A program made the translations under genes and the position numbers. DNA of 64,000 nucleotides from Marinilongibacter aquaticus (GTDB lineage Bacteria; Bacteroidota; Bacteroidia; Cytophagales; Spirosomataceae). The stretch lies in assembly GCF_020149935.1 (NCBI RefSeq), contig NZ_CP083757.1, forward strand, positions 2,815,501 through 2,879,500, written 5' to 3'. Positions 17,294 through 25,641 of this stretch are shown piece by piece. The notes under the pieces were generated by a model. That model searched no databases, had not been told where the DNA came from, and worked only from the letters and a program-made list of their open reading frames with translations. Numbering within the stretch: the stretch's first letter is position 1; the number at the start of each line of letters is the position of its first letter.

Positions 17294-18712
17294 TCAAGGG
17301 AAAATGCCCAATTCGGAATAAGTGGTGGCCACTTTGTTGATTGCGACCACATAAGCGGCGGTTCGCATATCCGGAATTTTGTCGTTACTTTTCCAAGCTT
17401 CCATAATTTCGCGTGTAGCCGAAATCATGGTTTCTTCAAGTCCGCTGTAGACGAGATCCACTTCGTCGGCACCATGTTTGATAAGTCCTCTGTTTTTCTC
17501 GTCCACACGTTTTTCGGTCAAAGTTTCCATCGACTCCAAAATGCGGGCGTTCATGTTTTCATTGAATCGCTTTTCTAAACGGCCATAACGTACATGGCTT
17601 AGGTTTTTGAGCCATTCGAAATAGGAGACCGTCACCCCGCCGGCATTGAGGTACATATCTGGCACAACCAGAATGCCTTTTTGGATAAAAATCTCATCGG
17701 CTTCGGGCGTGAGCGGGCCATTGGCTGCTTCGCCAATAATTTTGGCTTTGATTCGCGGAGCATTTTCGGCATTGATTACGTTTTCCAAAGCCGCGGGAAT
17801 AAGGATGTCGCAATCGAGCTCGAGAGCGGCGGTGTTGTTTTCCAGATTCGTAGCTCCTGGAAAATTCAGGATCGAGCCGGTTTGTTTTCGGTGAAGCACC
17901 AAAGCTTCAAGGTCTATTCCGTCGGGTTTTGAGATCGAACCTTCGTATTCTGCGATACCCACGATAAGGGCTCCCTCTTCCTGAAAAAACTTGGCAGTAT
18001 GGTAGCCAACGTTTCCCAAACCTTGCACAACAATGCGTTTTCCGTATACGCCCGGTTCGAGACCGCGTTTTTGCATTTCGTCTTCCATTGAACAGACTTC
18101 CTTCAATCCGTAGAAAACGCCCAAACCTGTGGCTTCTCTTCGTCCACGAATTCCGCCTTGGGAAATCGGTTTTCCTGTTACACAGCCTGCGGCATTGATA
18201 TCGTTGGGGTGCATGGCCGAGTATGTATCCACAATCCAGGCCATTTCTCGCTCGCCCGTGCCGTAATCTGGGGCGGGCACATCCACTGCAGGGCCGATGA
18301 AATTCTTTTTCACCAATTCTGAAGTGTATCTACGTGTAATTTTTTCGAGCTCGTATGGAGAATATTTGCGGGGATCGATCTTGATGCCGCCCTTTCCTCC
18401 GCCAAAGGGCACATTCACAATTGCACATTTGTAGGTCATCAAAGCGGCCAAAGCCATTACTTCATCCTGATTCACGGCCAAAGAAAAACGAATGCCGCCT
18501 TTGCAGGGAGTCTTGTGATGAGAATGTTGCACGCGGTAAGCCTTGATGACATCGATGCTGCCGTCGTCTCTTTTCACGGGGAAACGCATACGGTATACCG
18601 CATTGCAAGAATTGATCTGATGCAGAAGGCCTTTGTCCCAAGGTGTAAATTCTGCCGCCTTGTAAAAGCTCTTCTTTACAGCATCGAAAAAGCTATAATT
18701 TTTTGCTGACAT
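17294..18712 (-). CDS. gdh: Glutamate dehydrogenase (Glu/Leu/Phe/Val dehydrogenase family)
   Basis: Protein of 472 residues. The catalytic segment [17 protein letters not shown] carries the active lysine, and [28 protein letters not shown] is the substrate-binding region. The Rossmann motif [16 protein letters not shown] binds NAD(P). It interconverts glutamate and 2-oxoglutarate in the cytoplasm. Length is slightly above the common 410-450 residues because of an inserted loop around GVYGKR and an N-terminal extension. Monocistronic with its own terminator. Confidence 0.95.
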   Translation of the reverse strand: MSAKNYSFFDAVKKSFYKAAEFTPWDKGLLHQINSCNAVYRMRFPVKRDDGSIDVIKAYRVQHSHHKTPCKGGIRFSLAVNQDEVMALAALMTYKCAIVNVPFGGGKGGIKIDPRKYSPYELEKITRRYTSELVKKNFIGPAVDVPAPDYGTGEREMAWIVDTYSAMHPNDINAAGCVTGKPISQGGIRGRREATGLGVFYGLKEVCSMEDEMQKRGLEPGVYGKRIVVQGLGNVGYHTAKFFQEEGALIVGIAEYEGSISKPDGIDLEALVLHRKQTGSILNFPGATNLENNTAALELDCDILIPAALENVINAENAPRIKAKIIGEAANGPLTPEADEIFIQKGILVVPDMYLNAGGVTVSYFEWLKNLSHVRYGRLEKRFNENMNARILESMETLTEKRVDEKNRGLIKHGADEVDLVYSGLEETMISATREIMEAWKSNDKIPDMRTAAYVVAINKVATTYSELGIFP

Positions 18713-18970
18713 AGTTTGTTGGAGATTTTCGAGTTTTGGAAAAATTGAAGTGTTCTTTTGATCATTTTCTGTCCTGTTTTTGAGGCAGTTGAAACGATGT
18801 TCGAAATTACCATTTTCGCGATTGTGAACAATGTAAATTGGATGGAAAAAAGTTTGAATATGATTTCCTCAACGTCTTTATGCTCGTATATGGTTTTTGA
18901 AAACCGGGATGAGTCGAATATCCGAATTTCAAAGTCCGCCCAATCGGCAAAAAATACCGTTATTTAGGGC

Positions 18971-20425
18971 ATGATTACTCTTTCAGAATTAAGTGTGAAA
19001 CGAGGAGATGTTTTGGTGCTGCAAAACATCAACCTTTTCTTTAAAGGCAATGAAAATGTGGGTATCGTGGGCGAGAATGCTTCGGGCAAAAGCACTCTGC
19101 TCGATGTGCTCGCTGGCCGACTGTTCCCTTTTCAAGGGAAAATTGAAAAACAAAATGGCCTGAAAGTTATTTTGGTGCCTCGCGATTACAGCTTCCATCG
19201 GGTTTTGGGGGCGGCCTTTCAATACTACCAGCAGAGGTATCAGGCTTATGACAGCGAACTTGGCCCCACGCTTTGGGAGGTTTTGCAAAACCAAGCCAAG
19301 CCGGTAGGCACAGTAGATGAGAAATCGGTGGATTTGCCGCCTTTGGCCTATTCAGAGGTGTGGGTGCAAGAAGTAGCAGATTTGATGCACATTCGTCATT
19401 TGCTCGATCGAAAAATCACCAGCCTTTCGAATGGAGAAACGCGGCGTTCGCTTTTGGCCTATTCCATTTTGCAAAAGCCCGATTTGCTTTTGCTCGACAA
19501 TCCGACAACGGGCTTGGATGTAGAGAGCAGAGAAAGGTTGAAAAGGACTTTGGAAGGCTTAAGCGTGCCCTATGTTTTGGTGGGTAGCCTAAAGGATATG
19601 CCTGAAAATATTGACCGACTGGTGCACCTGAAAGCGGGGCAAGTCGAGCAGATTTATGCAAGGCCTTTTCCTGAATCGATTTTTGAGAATAAGAGCTTCC
19701 GTATCGACCCTGAAATGATGCGGTATTTTGGTACAGCCGATACGGAAGATTTTGCGTTTGCCGTAGAGCTGAAAAACGGGACGGTCGACTATGGAGAAAA
19801 ACGGGTGCTTGACGGTGTAAACTGGAATGTGAAACGCGGCGAAAAGTGGGCACTTTTGGGAGCCAATGGCTCGGGCAAAACCACACTCTTGAGTTTGATT
19901 ACCGCCGATAATCCGAAATCGTACCAAAACGAGCTCAGCCTTTTCGACAGGCGGCGGGGTTCGGGAGAAAGCATTTGGGAGATTAAGCGTAAAATAGGCT
20001 TTGTATCGCCAGAGTTACATATTTTTTTTCCGAAAAACAGCACCGTGTACAAGGTGGTGGCCAGCGGACTTTTCGATACCATGGGCTTGTTTCGTAAGTT
20101 AAATGCGGATCAGGAAGAGAAAACGGAACGCATGTTGGCTTATTTTGGCTTGACGCACCTGAAAGAACGACTTTTGAAAAACTTGTCGACAGGCGAACAA
20201 AGGCAAGTTTTACTGGCAAGGGCCTTGATCAAAAATCCACCTTTACTTTTGTTGGATGAAGCCTGCCAAGGTTTGGATTACCAGCATATGGTATATTTTC
20301 GCGATTTGATCAATGAATTGGCCGAAAAGCTAAACAAAACCCTTATTTATGTAACCCACCAAAAGGAGGAAATTCCGGCTTGCGTGGGCAAAATATTGCA
20401 TTTGGATGCGGGGAAGGTCTTGTAA
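18971..20425 (+). CDS. ModF-like double ATP-binding cassette protein
   Basis: Protein of 484 residues made of two ABC ATPase domains in tandem with no membrane part. Walker A motifs are GENASGKST (about 35-43) and GANGSGKTT (about 297-305); signature motifs are LSNGETRR and LSTGEQRQ; Walker B motifs are LLLLDNPTTG and LLLLDEACQG. This is the ModF/PhrA arrangement, a family whose role (once linked to molybdate transport) is unclear. No molybdate genes are adjacent. It precedes gcvT by 35 bp on the same strand. Confidence 0.88.
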   Translation: MITLSELSVKRGDVLVLQNINLFFKGNENVGIVGENASGKSTLLDVLAGRLFPFQGKIEKQNGLKVILVPRDYSFHRVLGAAFQYYQQRYQAYDSELGPTLWEVLQNQAKPVGTVDEKSVDLPPLAYSEVWVQEVADLMHIRHLLDRKITSLSNGETRRSLLAYSILQKPDLLLLDNPTTGLDVESRERLKRTLEGLSVPYVLVGSLKDMPENIDRLVHLKAGQVEQIYARPFPESIFENKSFRIDPEMMRYFGTADTEDFAFAVELKNGTVDYGEKRVLDGVNWNVKRGEKWALLGANGSGKTTLLSLITADNPKSYQNELSLFDRRRGSGESIWEIKRKIGFVSPELHIFFPKNSTVYKVVASGLFDTMGLFRKLNADQEEKTERMLAYFGLTHLKERLLKNLSTGEQRQVLLARALIKNPPLLLLDEACQGLDYQHMVYFRDLINELAEKLNKTLIYVTHQKEEIPACVGKILHLDAGKVL

Positions 20426-20460
20426 TCCCTCTAACTTTGCCCTACAACAAACGAAAACCA

Positions 20461-21558
20461 ATGGAAGAAGTAAAGCAAATCCCCCTCAAAACACTGCATG
20501 AAAACCTCGGAGCGAAAATGATTCCTTTTGCGGGTTTCAATATGCCTGTGCGTTATTCGTCAGATTTAGAAGAGCATATGACTGTTCGAGAAGGCGTGGG
20601 CATTTTCGATGTCAGCCACATGGGCGAATTTATGTTGGAAGGCCCTAAAGCCTTGGATTTGATACAGAAAGTCTCGGCAAATGACGCCTCAAAATTGGAA
20701 ATTGGAAAAGCACAATACAGCTATTTGCCCAATGAAACGGGAGGCGTAGTCGACGATCTTTTGGTATACAAGCGAGGTGAAGAGTCCTATATGTTGGTGG
20801 TGAATGCTTCGAACATTGAAAAGGATTGGCAGCACATTCAAAAATACAACACGGAAAATGTAGCAATGCAGAATGTGTCGGACGCCTATTGCCTTTTTGC
20901 TGTGCAAGGCCCAAAGGCTATTGAAGCATTGCAAGAACTTACCACGCACAATTTGTCCGAGGTGCCATACTATTCGTTTATCGAGGGCGAAATGGCAGGA
21001 ATCGACGATGTGATCATTTCGGCTACAGGCTATACCGGTGCCGGCGGTTTTGAATTGTATGTGAAGAATGAGCGGGCCGAAGAGCTTTGGAATAAGGTAA
21101 TGGAGGCAGGCGAAAAGTTTGGGATAAAGCCCATTGGTTTGGGGGCTCGCGATACCCTTCGTTTGGAAATGGGCTATTGTTTATACGGAAACGATATAAC
21201 CGACGAAACCTCGCCTTTGGCGGCAGGTTTGGGCTGGGTGACGAAATTCACCAAAGAATTTGTGAATGCCGCAAAGCTGAAAGAAGACAAAGAGCAAGGC
21301 ACCGCTCAGAAATTGGTTGGCATTGAGATGATCGAAAAGGGGATTCCGCGTGCACATTATAATTTATTGAATGAAGCCGGCGATAAAATTGGAGAGATTA
21401 GTTCGGGAACTATGTCGCCTTCTTTGAAAATTGGTGTGGCTTTGGCCTATGTAAATACGGCTTATGCGAAAAAGGAAACGGAAGTTTGGGTTGAGGTGAG
21501 AAATCGGAAACTGAAAGCCAAAGTCGTGCGTCCGCCATTTTTGAAATCCGGTGTATAA
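20461..21558 (+). CDS. gcvT: Glycine cleavage system aminomethyltransferase (T protein)
   Basis: About 365 residues from ATG 20461. A longer upstream frame overlaps the ABC gene and is not used. Motifs include FAGFNMPVRYSSDLEEHMTVREGVGIFDVSHMGE at the N-terminus (folate-binding), TGYTGAGGFELYV and LGARDTLRLEMGYCLYGNDI. The protein transfers the aminomethyl carbon to tetrahydrofolate in glycine cleavage. The other gcv genes are not in the window, which is common in Bacteroidota. Confidence 0.96.
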   Translation: MEEVKQIPLKTLHENLGAKMIPFAGFNMPVRYSSDLEEHMTVREGVGIFDVSHMGEFMLEGPKALDLIQKVSANDASKLEIGKAQYSYLPNETGGVVDDLLVYKRGEESYMLVVNASNIEKDWQHIQKYNTENVAMQNVSDAYCLFAVQGPKAIEALQELTTHNLSEVPYYSFIEGEMAGIDDVIISATGYTGAGGFELYVKNERAEELWNKVMEAGEKFGIKPIGLGARDTLRLEMGYCLYGNDITDETSPLAAGLGWVTKFTKEFVNAAKLKEDKEQGTAQKLVGIEMIEKGIPRAHYNLLNEAGDKIGEISSGTMSPSLKIGVALAYVNTAYAKKETEVWVEVRNRKLKAKVVRPPFLKSGV

Positions 21559-21701
21559 ATAAACGAAAGCGTTTTGGGTAAGTTTTGGTTTTACGGCATG
21601 TGTACCGTCGCCAAAAATCATTTCGCCTTGAAAAGTATGCTTGCATACTAATATTTGTTGGCTTATTTTTGGTGAAGTCGAAACAAATAAATTTCAAAGC
21701 A

Positions 21702-22841
21702 ATGAATTTTGATCTTACCGAAGAGCACAAGGCTGTACAAGAGGCCGCCCGTGATTTTGCAAACCGCGAATTGCTGCACGATGCGATTGAAAGAGACACC
21801 TTTTCCAAATTTCCCGAAAAGCAGGTGAAAATGATGGGCGAATTGGGTTTCATGGGCATGATGGTTTCTCCAGAGTATGGCGGTGGTGGAATGGATACGA
21901 TCAGTTATGTGCTGGCTTTGGAAGAGGTTGCCAAGATTGATGCCTCGGCCGCGGTAATCATGTCTGTCAACAATTCTTTGGTACTTTGGGGTTTGGAAAA
22001 ATACGGCAGCGAAGAGCAAAAGCAACAATATGTGGTGCCATTGGCCACGGGCGAAAAGTTGGGTTGCTTTTGTTTATCTGAGCCAGAAGCGGGTTCGGAT
22101 GCCACCTCGCAGCACACCAAGGCCATTGAAAACGGTGAGCATTACTTGCTGAACGGCACAAAGAATTGGATTACCAACGGGGGGAGTGCCGACGTCGCCT
22201 TGGTGGTGGCCCAAACGCATGAAGAGAAGGGGCATCGGGGAATCAACACGTTCATCGTAGAGAAAGGCTGGAAAGGTTTTACTGTAGGAAAAAAGGAAGA
22301 TAAAATGGGCATTCGTTCGTCGGATACGCACGCTCTGATGTTTTCGGATGTACAGGTGCCCCGAGAGAATCGCTTGGGTGATGAGGGCTTTGGTTTTAAG
22401 TTTGCCATGGGCACATTGGATGGCGGACGTATAGGGATAGCGGCACAAGCTCTCGGAATTGCCTCTGGTGCCTACGAAAGGGCCCTGGCTTATGCCAAAG
22501 AGCGGAAGACTTTCGGTACATCGATTGCCAACCACCAGGCCATTCAGTTTAAGCTGGCGGATATGCGGACAAGAATAGAAGCCGCAAGGCAATTGATTTA
22601 CAAGGCAGCATGGGAGAAAGACCAAAATAGGCCATATACAGAGTCGGCGGCAATGGCCAAGGTTTATGCTTCCGAAGTGGCCATGTGGGCGACCACACAG
22701 GCCGTACAGATTCACGGAGGTTACGGCTATGTCAAAGAGTATCATGTCGAACGCATGATGCGTGATGCCAAGATCACTGAAATATACGAGGGCACTTCAG
22801 AGATCCAAAGGTTGGTTATTGCCCGCGAATTGTTGAAGTGA
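21702..22841 (+). CDS. Acyl-CoA dehydrogenase
   Basis: About 379 residues from ATG 21702; the frame extends upstream without a better start. It shows the FAD/substrate motifs CLSEPEAGSDA and ITNGG, with KMGIRSSDTHAL and the catalytic glutamate region YEGTSEIQRL. The length and motifs fit a short-chain (butyryl-CoA-type) dehydrogenase of beta-oxidation or branched amino-acid degradation. Electron-transfer flavoprotein genes are not nearby. Confidence 0.94.
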   Translation: MNFDLTEEHKAVQEAARDFANRELLHDAIERDTFSKFPEKQVKMMGELGFMGMMVSPEYGGGGMDTISYVLALEEVAKIDASAAVIMSVNNSLVLWGLEKYGSEEQKQQYVVPLATGEKLGCFCLSEPEAGSDATSQHTKAIENGEHYLLNGTKNWITNGGSADVALVVAQTHEEKGHRGINTFIVEKGWKGFTVGKKEDKMGIRSSDTHALMFSDVQVPRENRLGDEGFGFKFAMGTLDGGRIGIAAQALGIASGAYERALAYAKERKTFGTSIANHQAIQFKLADMRTRIEAARQLIYKAAWEKDQNRPYTESAAMAKVYASEVAMWATTQAVQIHGGYGYVKEYHVERMMRDAKITEIYEGTSEIQRLVIARELLK

Positions 22842-23024
22842 CACTTCTTTGGAGTCTTTGTGAATGGAAATTCTGGAGCAAAAATGAAAAAATCTAGGTT
22901 TTATACTAGAAGAATTGGAGCCTTAAATCAAAATATTAGCAGTTAAAATTATATTTTTTTTAGAAAAGGTGACTTTTTTTCCGATATTCGTATAAATAAA
23001 CAAACATTCTGTAGATGTTTTGCG

Positions 23025-23055
23025 TTTGAGGCCTTGAGGAAAATTATTAGTTTTG
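23025..23055 (+). promoter_or_regulatory. Bacteroidota-type promoter for the AraC-family regulator
   Basis: TTTG at 23025-23028, exactly 19 nt, then TAGTTTTG at 23048-23055: a full match to the Bacteroidota consensus TTTG-N19-TAnnTTTG. It implies a 5' leader of roughly 65 nt before ATG 23128. Confidence 0.8.
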
Positions 23056-23127
23056 TACAAAGTTTTCCTATAAGCTGTTTGAACAGAACACAAGAACAAG
23101 AGTTTCTGGCAACGAAATTTTTCGATT

Positions 23128-24051
23128 ATGAAGGATTATAATAAAATCATTGAATCGCTGAGTGTGAAATTTGCGAAGGCAAGACACATCAATATTCTTC
23201 AGCCGATCACAATAAAGAATGTATACGACGTAGAAAACACATTGCTTGTGCTTTACGATGGCGATGTGAAGTTGGATGGAATTGAAGAGAAAGTGGAAGT
23301 GGGCGATATGCTTTTCATTCCGGGTGGTAAATCTTCATCCATTACTTACGGAAGCGGTGAACCAAGAGAAATCACCTACGAAGAATTCATGACACGTCGC
23401 GAGCATTATTTCGACGCGATGCGTATTCCTGAAGAAATCGGCAAGGTGCGTAATTCTTTCGGTCTGGTTGCTTTCGAGGCGAAAGTGTTTGATTCGGTAA
23501 ACTTCTTCACTTCACTCGATATCCCTCCTTTTTTCATCAAAGGCAATTCCAAATTGGGCGGTCTTATCCGTGATATTTTGGTTGAAGACTTCACCGATCA
23601 GGTGGGCCGTGGCCGTGTGATCATGAACAAAACAGAGGAAGTGGTGATTGAAATCATTCGCTATATCCTTAAAAATGAAATGTTCGTGGAGCAATTGGCA
23701 ACGAACAGCACCTATTTCAAAGATCCCCGCTTAATCGATATTTTTGCCTATATCAAAGACAATTTGGACGGCGATTTGTCGAATAAGCAATTGGCCAATG
23801 TAGCGAATGTGTCGGAAGATTATGTCGGTCAGTATTTTAAAATGTTGACAGGAATCAATCCGCAAGATTACATTGAGTACCAACGTATGGAAGCGGCCGT
23901 TACTTTGCTGCGTACCACCAAAAAGAGTATTCGGGCCATTGGTGCAGAAGTGGGTTACAAAGACACAGCCTATTTTTGCCGTCGATTTAAGATGATGTTC
24001 GGTATTCCCGCAGGGAAGATGCGAAGAAGAGAATCTTTGTTGATTGGCTAA
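23128..24051 (+). CDS. AraC-family transcriptional regulator
   Basis: Protein of 307 residues. The C-terminal 100 residues contain two helix-turn-helix units: NKQLANVANVSEDYVGQYFKMLTGINPQDYI and RTTKKSIRAIGAEVGYKDTAYFCRRFKMMFG, the AraC/XylS DNA-binding domain. The N-terminal part is a cupin-like sensor domain (YDGDVKLDGIEEKVEVGDMLFIPGG). Target genes are unknown. It stands alone, preceded by a near-perfect promoter and followed by a terminator. Confidence 0.92.
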   Translation: MKDYNKIIESLSVKFAKARHINILQPITIKNVYDVENTLLVLYDGDVKLDGIEEKVEVGDMLFIPGGKSSSITYGSGEPREITYEEFMTRREHYFDAMRIPEEIGKVRNSFGLVAFEAKVFDSVNFFTSLDIPPFFIKGNSKLGGLIRDILVEDFTDQVGRGRVIMNKTEEVVIEIIRYILKNEMFVEQLATNSTYFKDPRLIDIFAYIKDNLDGDLSNKQLANVANVSEDYVGQYFKMLTGINPQDYIEYQRMEAAVTLLRTTKKSIRAIGAEVGYKDTAYFCRRFKMMFGIPAGKMRRRESLLIG

Positions 24052-24081
24052 AAGAGAACAATTGCAAATTGTGAAAAATAC

Positions 24082-24120
24082 AAAGGCGAAGAGCTTCGGT
24101 TCTTTGCCTTTTCTTTTTTT
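24082..24120 (+). terminator. Terminator after the AraC-family gene
   Basis: Imperfect hairpin AAAGGCGAAGA / TCTTTGCCTTT with one mismatch and a T-rich run CTTTTTTT. It overlaps the stop codon of the convergent P450 gene. Confidence 0.7.
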
Positions 24121-25447
24121 AAAGGGGCTGCACTTGCCCTTCCACCTTGTCCGGACGCAAGGTTACCAAGGGAATAAGTTTAATGTCCTGACTGTAACCT
24201 TCCCAACGAAACTTCGAGAAGAAATAGCGGAGGCAAAGCATCATCTCCATCATGGCAAAGTGCTCCCCGATGCAGAACCTCGGTCCGCTACCAAAGGGAA
24301 TAAAGGTTTTCTCTCGTACATTGGCTTCGCTGAAGCGATCGGGCTTAAATAGGAGCGGGTTTTCCCACACTTTCGGGTTGCGGTTCAGGTGGTAGTTTTC
24401 GCCAACCAGAATGCTGCCCTTTTCCCATCGATAAGGTCCAAAGCTGTCGTCTTCTATCGCTTGGCGGTCTACAATCCATGCGGGTGGGTAAAACCGCATA
24501 CTTTCTTTGATAAGGTTTTGACTGGCCGAAGGCCCAAACAGGCTTTCGACTTTTAGGCCATCCTCGCCCAAGCTTTTCGCTTCGGCAATAAGCTTCTGCT
24601 GTTCTTCCGGGTGTTTTCCAAGAAGGTAAAACGAAAAAGAAAGAGCGTTGGCCGATGTTTCATGGCCCGCAATGAACAGGATAAGCAGCTCGTCGATAAG
24701 CTGTTCGTCTTCCATGGGCAGGCCCGTATCTTCGTAGGTAATGCCCAAAAGCAGGTCGAGGATGTCGTCTTGTTTGGTTTGGCTTTTTCGGCGGTCTTCA
24801 ATCACTTGTTGCAAAATGGCCCTCACCTCGGCCATTTGGCCCAAAACTTTTTTCACGAAACCGAATTTGTTCAAGGCGATTTTATAAAAAGGGTTCCGCA
24901 GCTCCATCGTGAAATACTCTTGTCCGCGTGTGAGTACTTCCGCAATAAAATCGATGTGCTCCCGAGAGATATTCGATGAAAAAAGAGACTTTGCAATGAC
25001 ATCGAAGGCCAGTTTATTAAAGACCGGATAGATGTCGATGACGCGGTTCGTGGGCAATTGGTCGATATCTCTTTTGATTTCCGCGGTCATGATTTCAGAC
25101 AAAAGCTCAATTCTTTTGTGGCTGAAACCCGGTTGAATGAGTCTCCTTTGTTTTCGCCAATCGTCGCCCGTATTGGTCAACAAGCCCTTTCCCAAGTATT
25201 TTTTTAGCAATTCAGACTGGATAAAGGATTTCTCATAATTGCGGTGATTTTTCCGCATGAAATATTCGATCAGTTCGGGATCGCGAGTAAAAATGAACTT
25301 GTCTTTTAGGCCAATGTTTTCCACCGCATACGCATCGCCAAATTTATTGAATTGGCGGCGGGTCACTTTCAGTGCATTTGTGACGTGCATCAAACCGTAT
25401 ATTTTGTCGGGAATGGTCGCGAAAGGCGGATATTGGTATGCAGGCAT
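24119..25447 (-). CDS. Cytochrome P450
   Basis: About 442 residues from ATG 25447, giving the N-terminus MPAYQYPPFATIP. The P450 motifs are all present: I-helix LFIAGHETSANAL, the ExxR in ESMRFYPPAW and the heme loop FIPFGSGPRFCIGEH with the cysteine ligand at about C392. No membrane anchor is evident, so the protein is probably soluble. No ferredoxin or reductase gene is adjacent. Substrate unknown; the family includes fatty-acid and steroid hydroxylases. Confidence 0.95.
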   Translation of the reverse strand: MPAYQYPPFATIPDKIYGLMHVTNALKVTRRQFNKFGDAYAVENIGLKDKFIFTRDPELIEYFMRKNHRNYEKSFIQSELLKKYLGKGLLTNTGDDWRKQRRLIQPGFSHKRIELLSEIMTAEIKRDIDQLPTNRVIDIYPVFNKLAFDVIAKSLFSSNISREHIDFIAEVLTRGQEYFTMELRNPFYKIALNKFGFVKKVLGQMAEVRAILQQVIEDRRKSQTKQDDILDLLLGITYEDTGLPMEDEQLIDELLILFIAGHETSANALSFSFYLLGKHPEEQQKLIAEAKSLGEDGLKVESLFGPSASQNLIKESMRFYPPAWIVDRQAIEDDSFGPYRWEKGSILVGENYHLNRNPKVWENPLLFKPDRFSEANVREKTFIPFGSGPRFCIGEHFAMMEMMLCLRYFFSKFRWEGYSQDIKLIPLVTLRPDKVEGQVQPL

Positions 25448-25641
25448 GGAAAAGGCTTTGATCGTGTTTTCATGAAGGCCGAAAGCCGTTTTGGGGCAAT
25501 CAGCCGAGCAGCTATAAAGATAATAAAAGTGAGATTTTTTAAGCACAAAGTGCTCGATTTGCCGCTTAATAAATAATTAGAGATATTTTGATTTTCTCTA
25601 AAAGCCTCTTCTATTTTGGGGTATAGATTTTACGTATACTA

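Noticed and set aside
18758-18967. 69-residue ORF between gdh and the ModF-like gene
   Set aside because: No recognisable features and A/T-rich leader-like sequence; likely chance.
2447-25640. Shared 11-mer TTTACGTATAC upstream of the genes at 2394 (minus) and 25642 (plus)
   Set aside because: Only 11 bases, different spacing and orientation, weak evidence for a shared operator.
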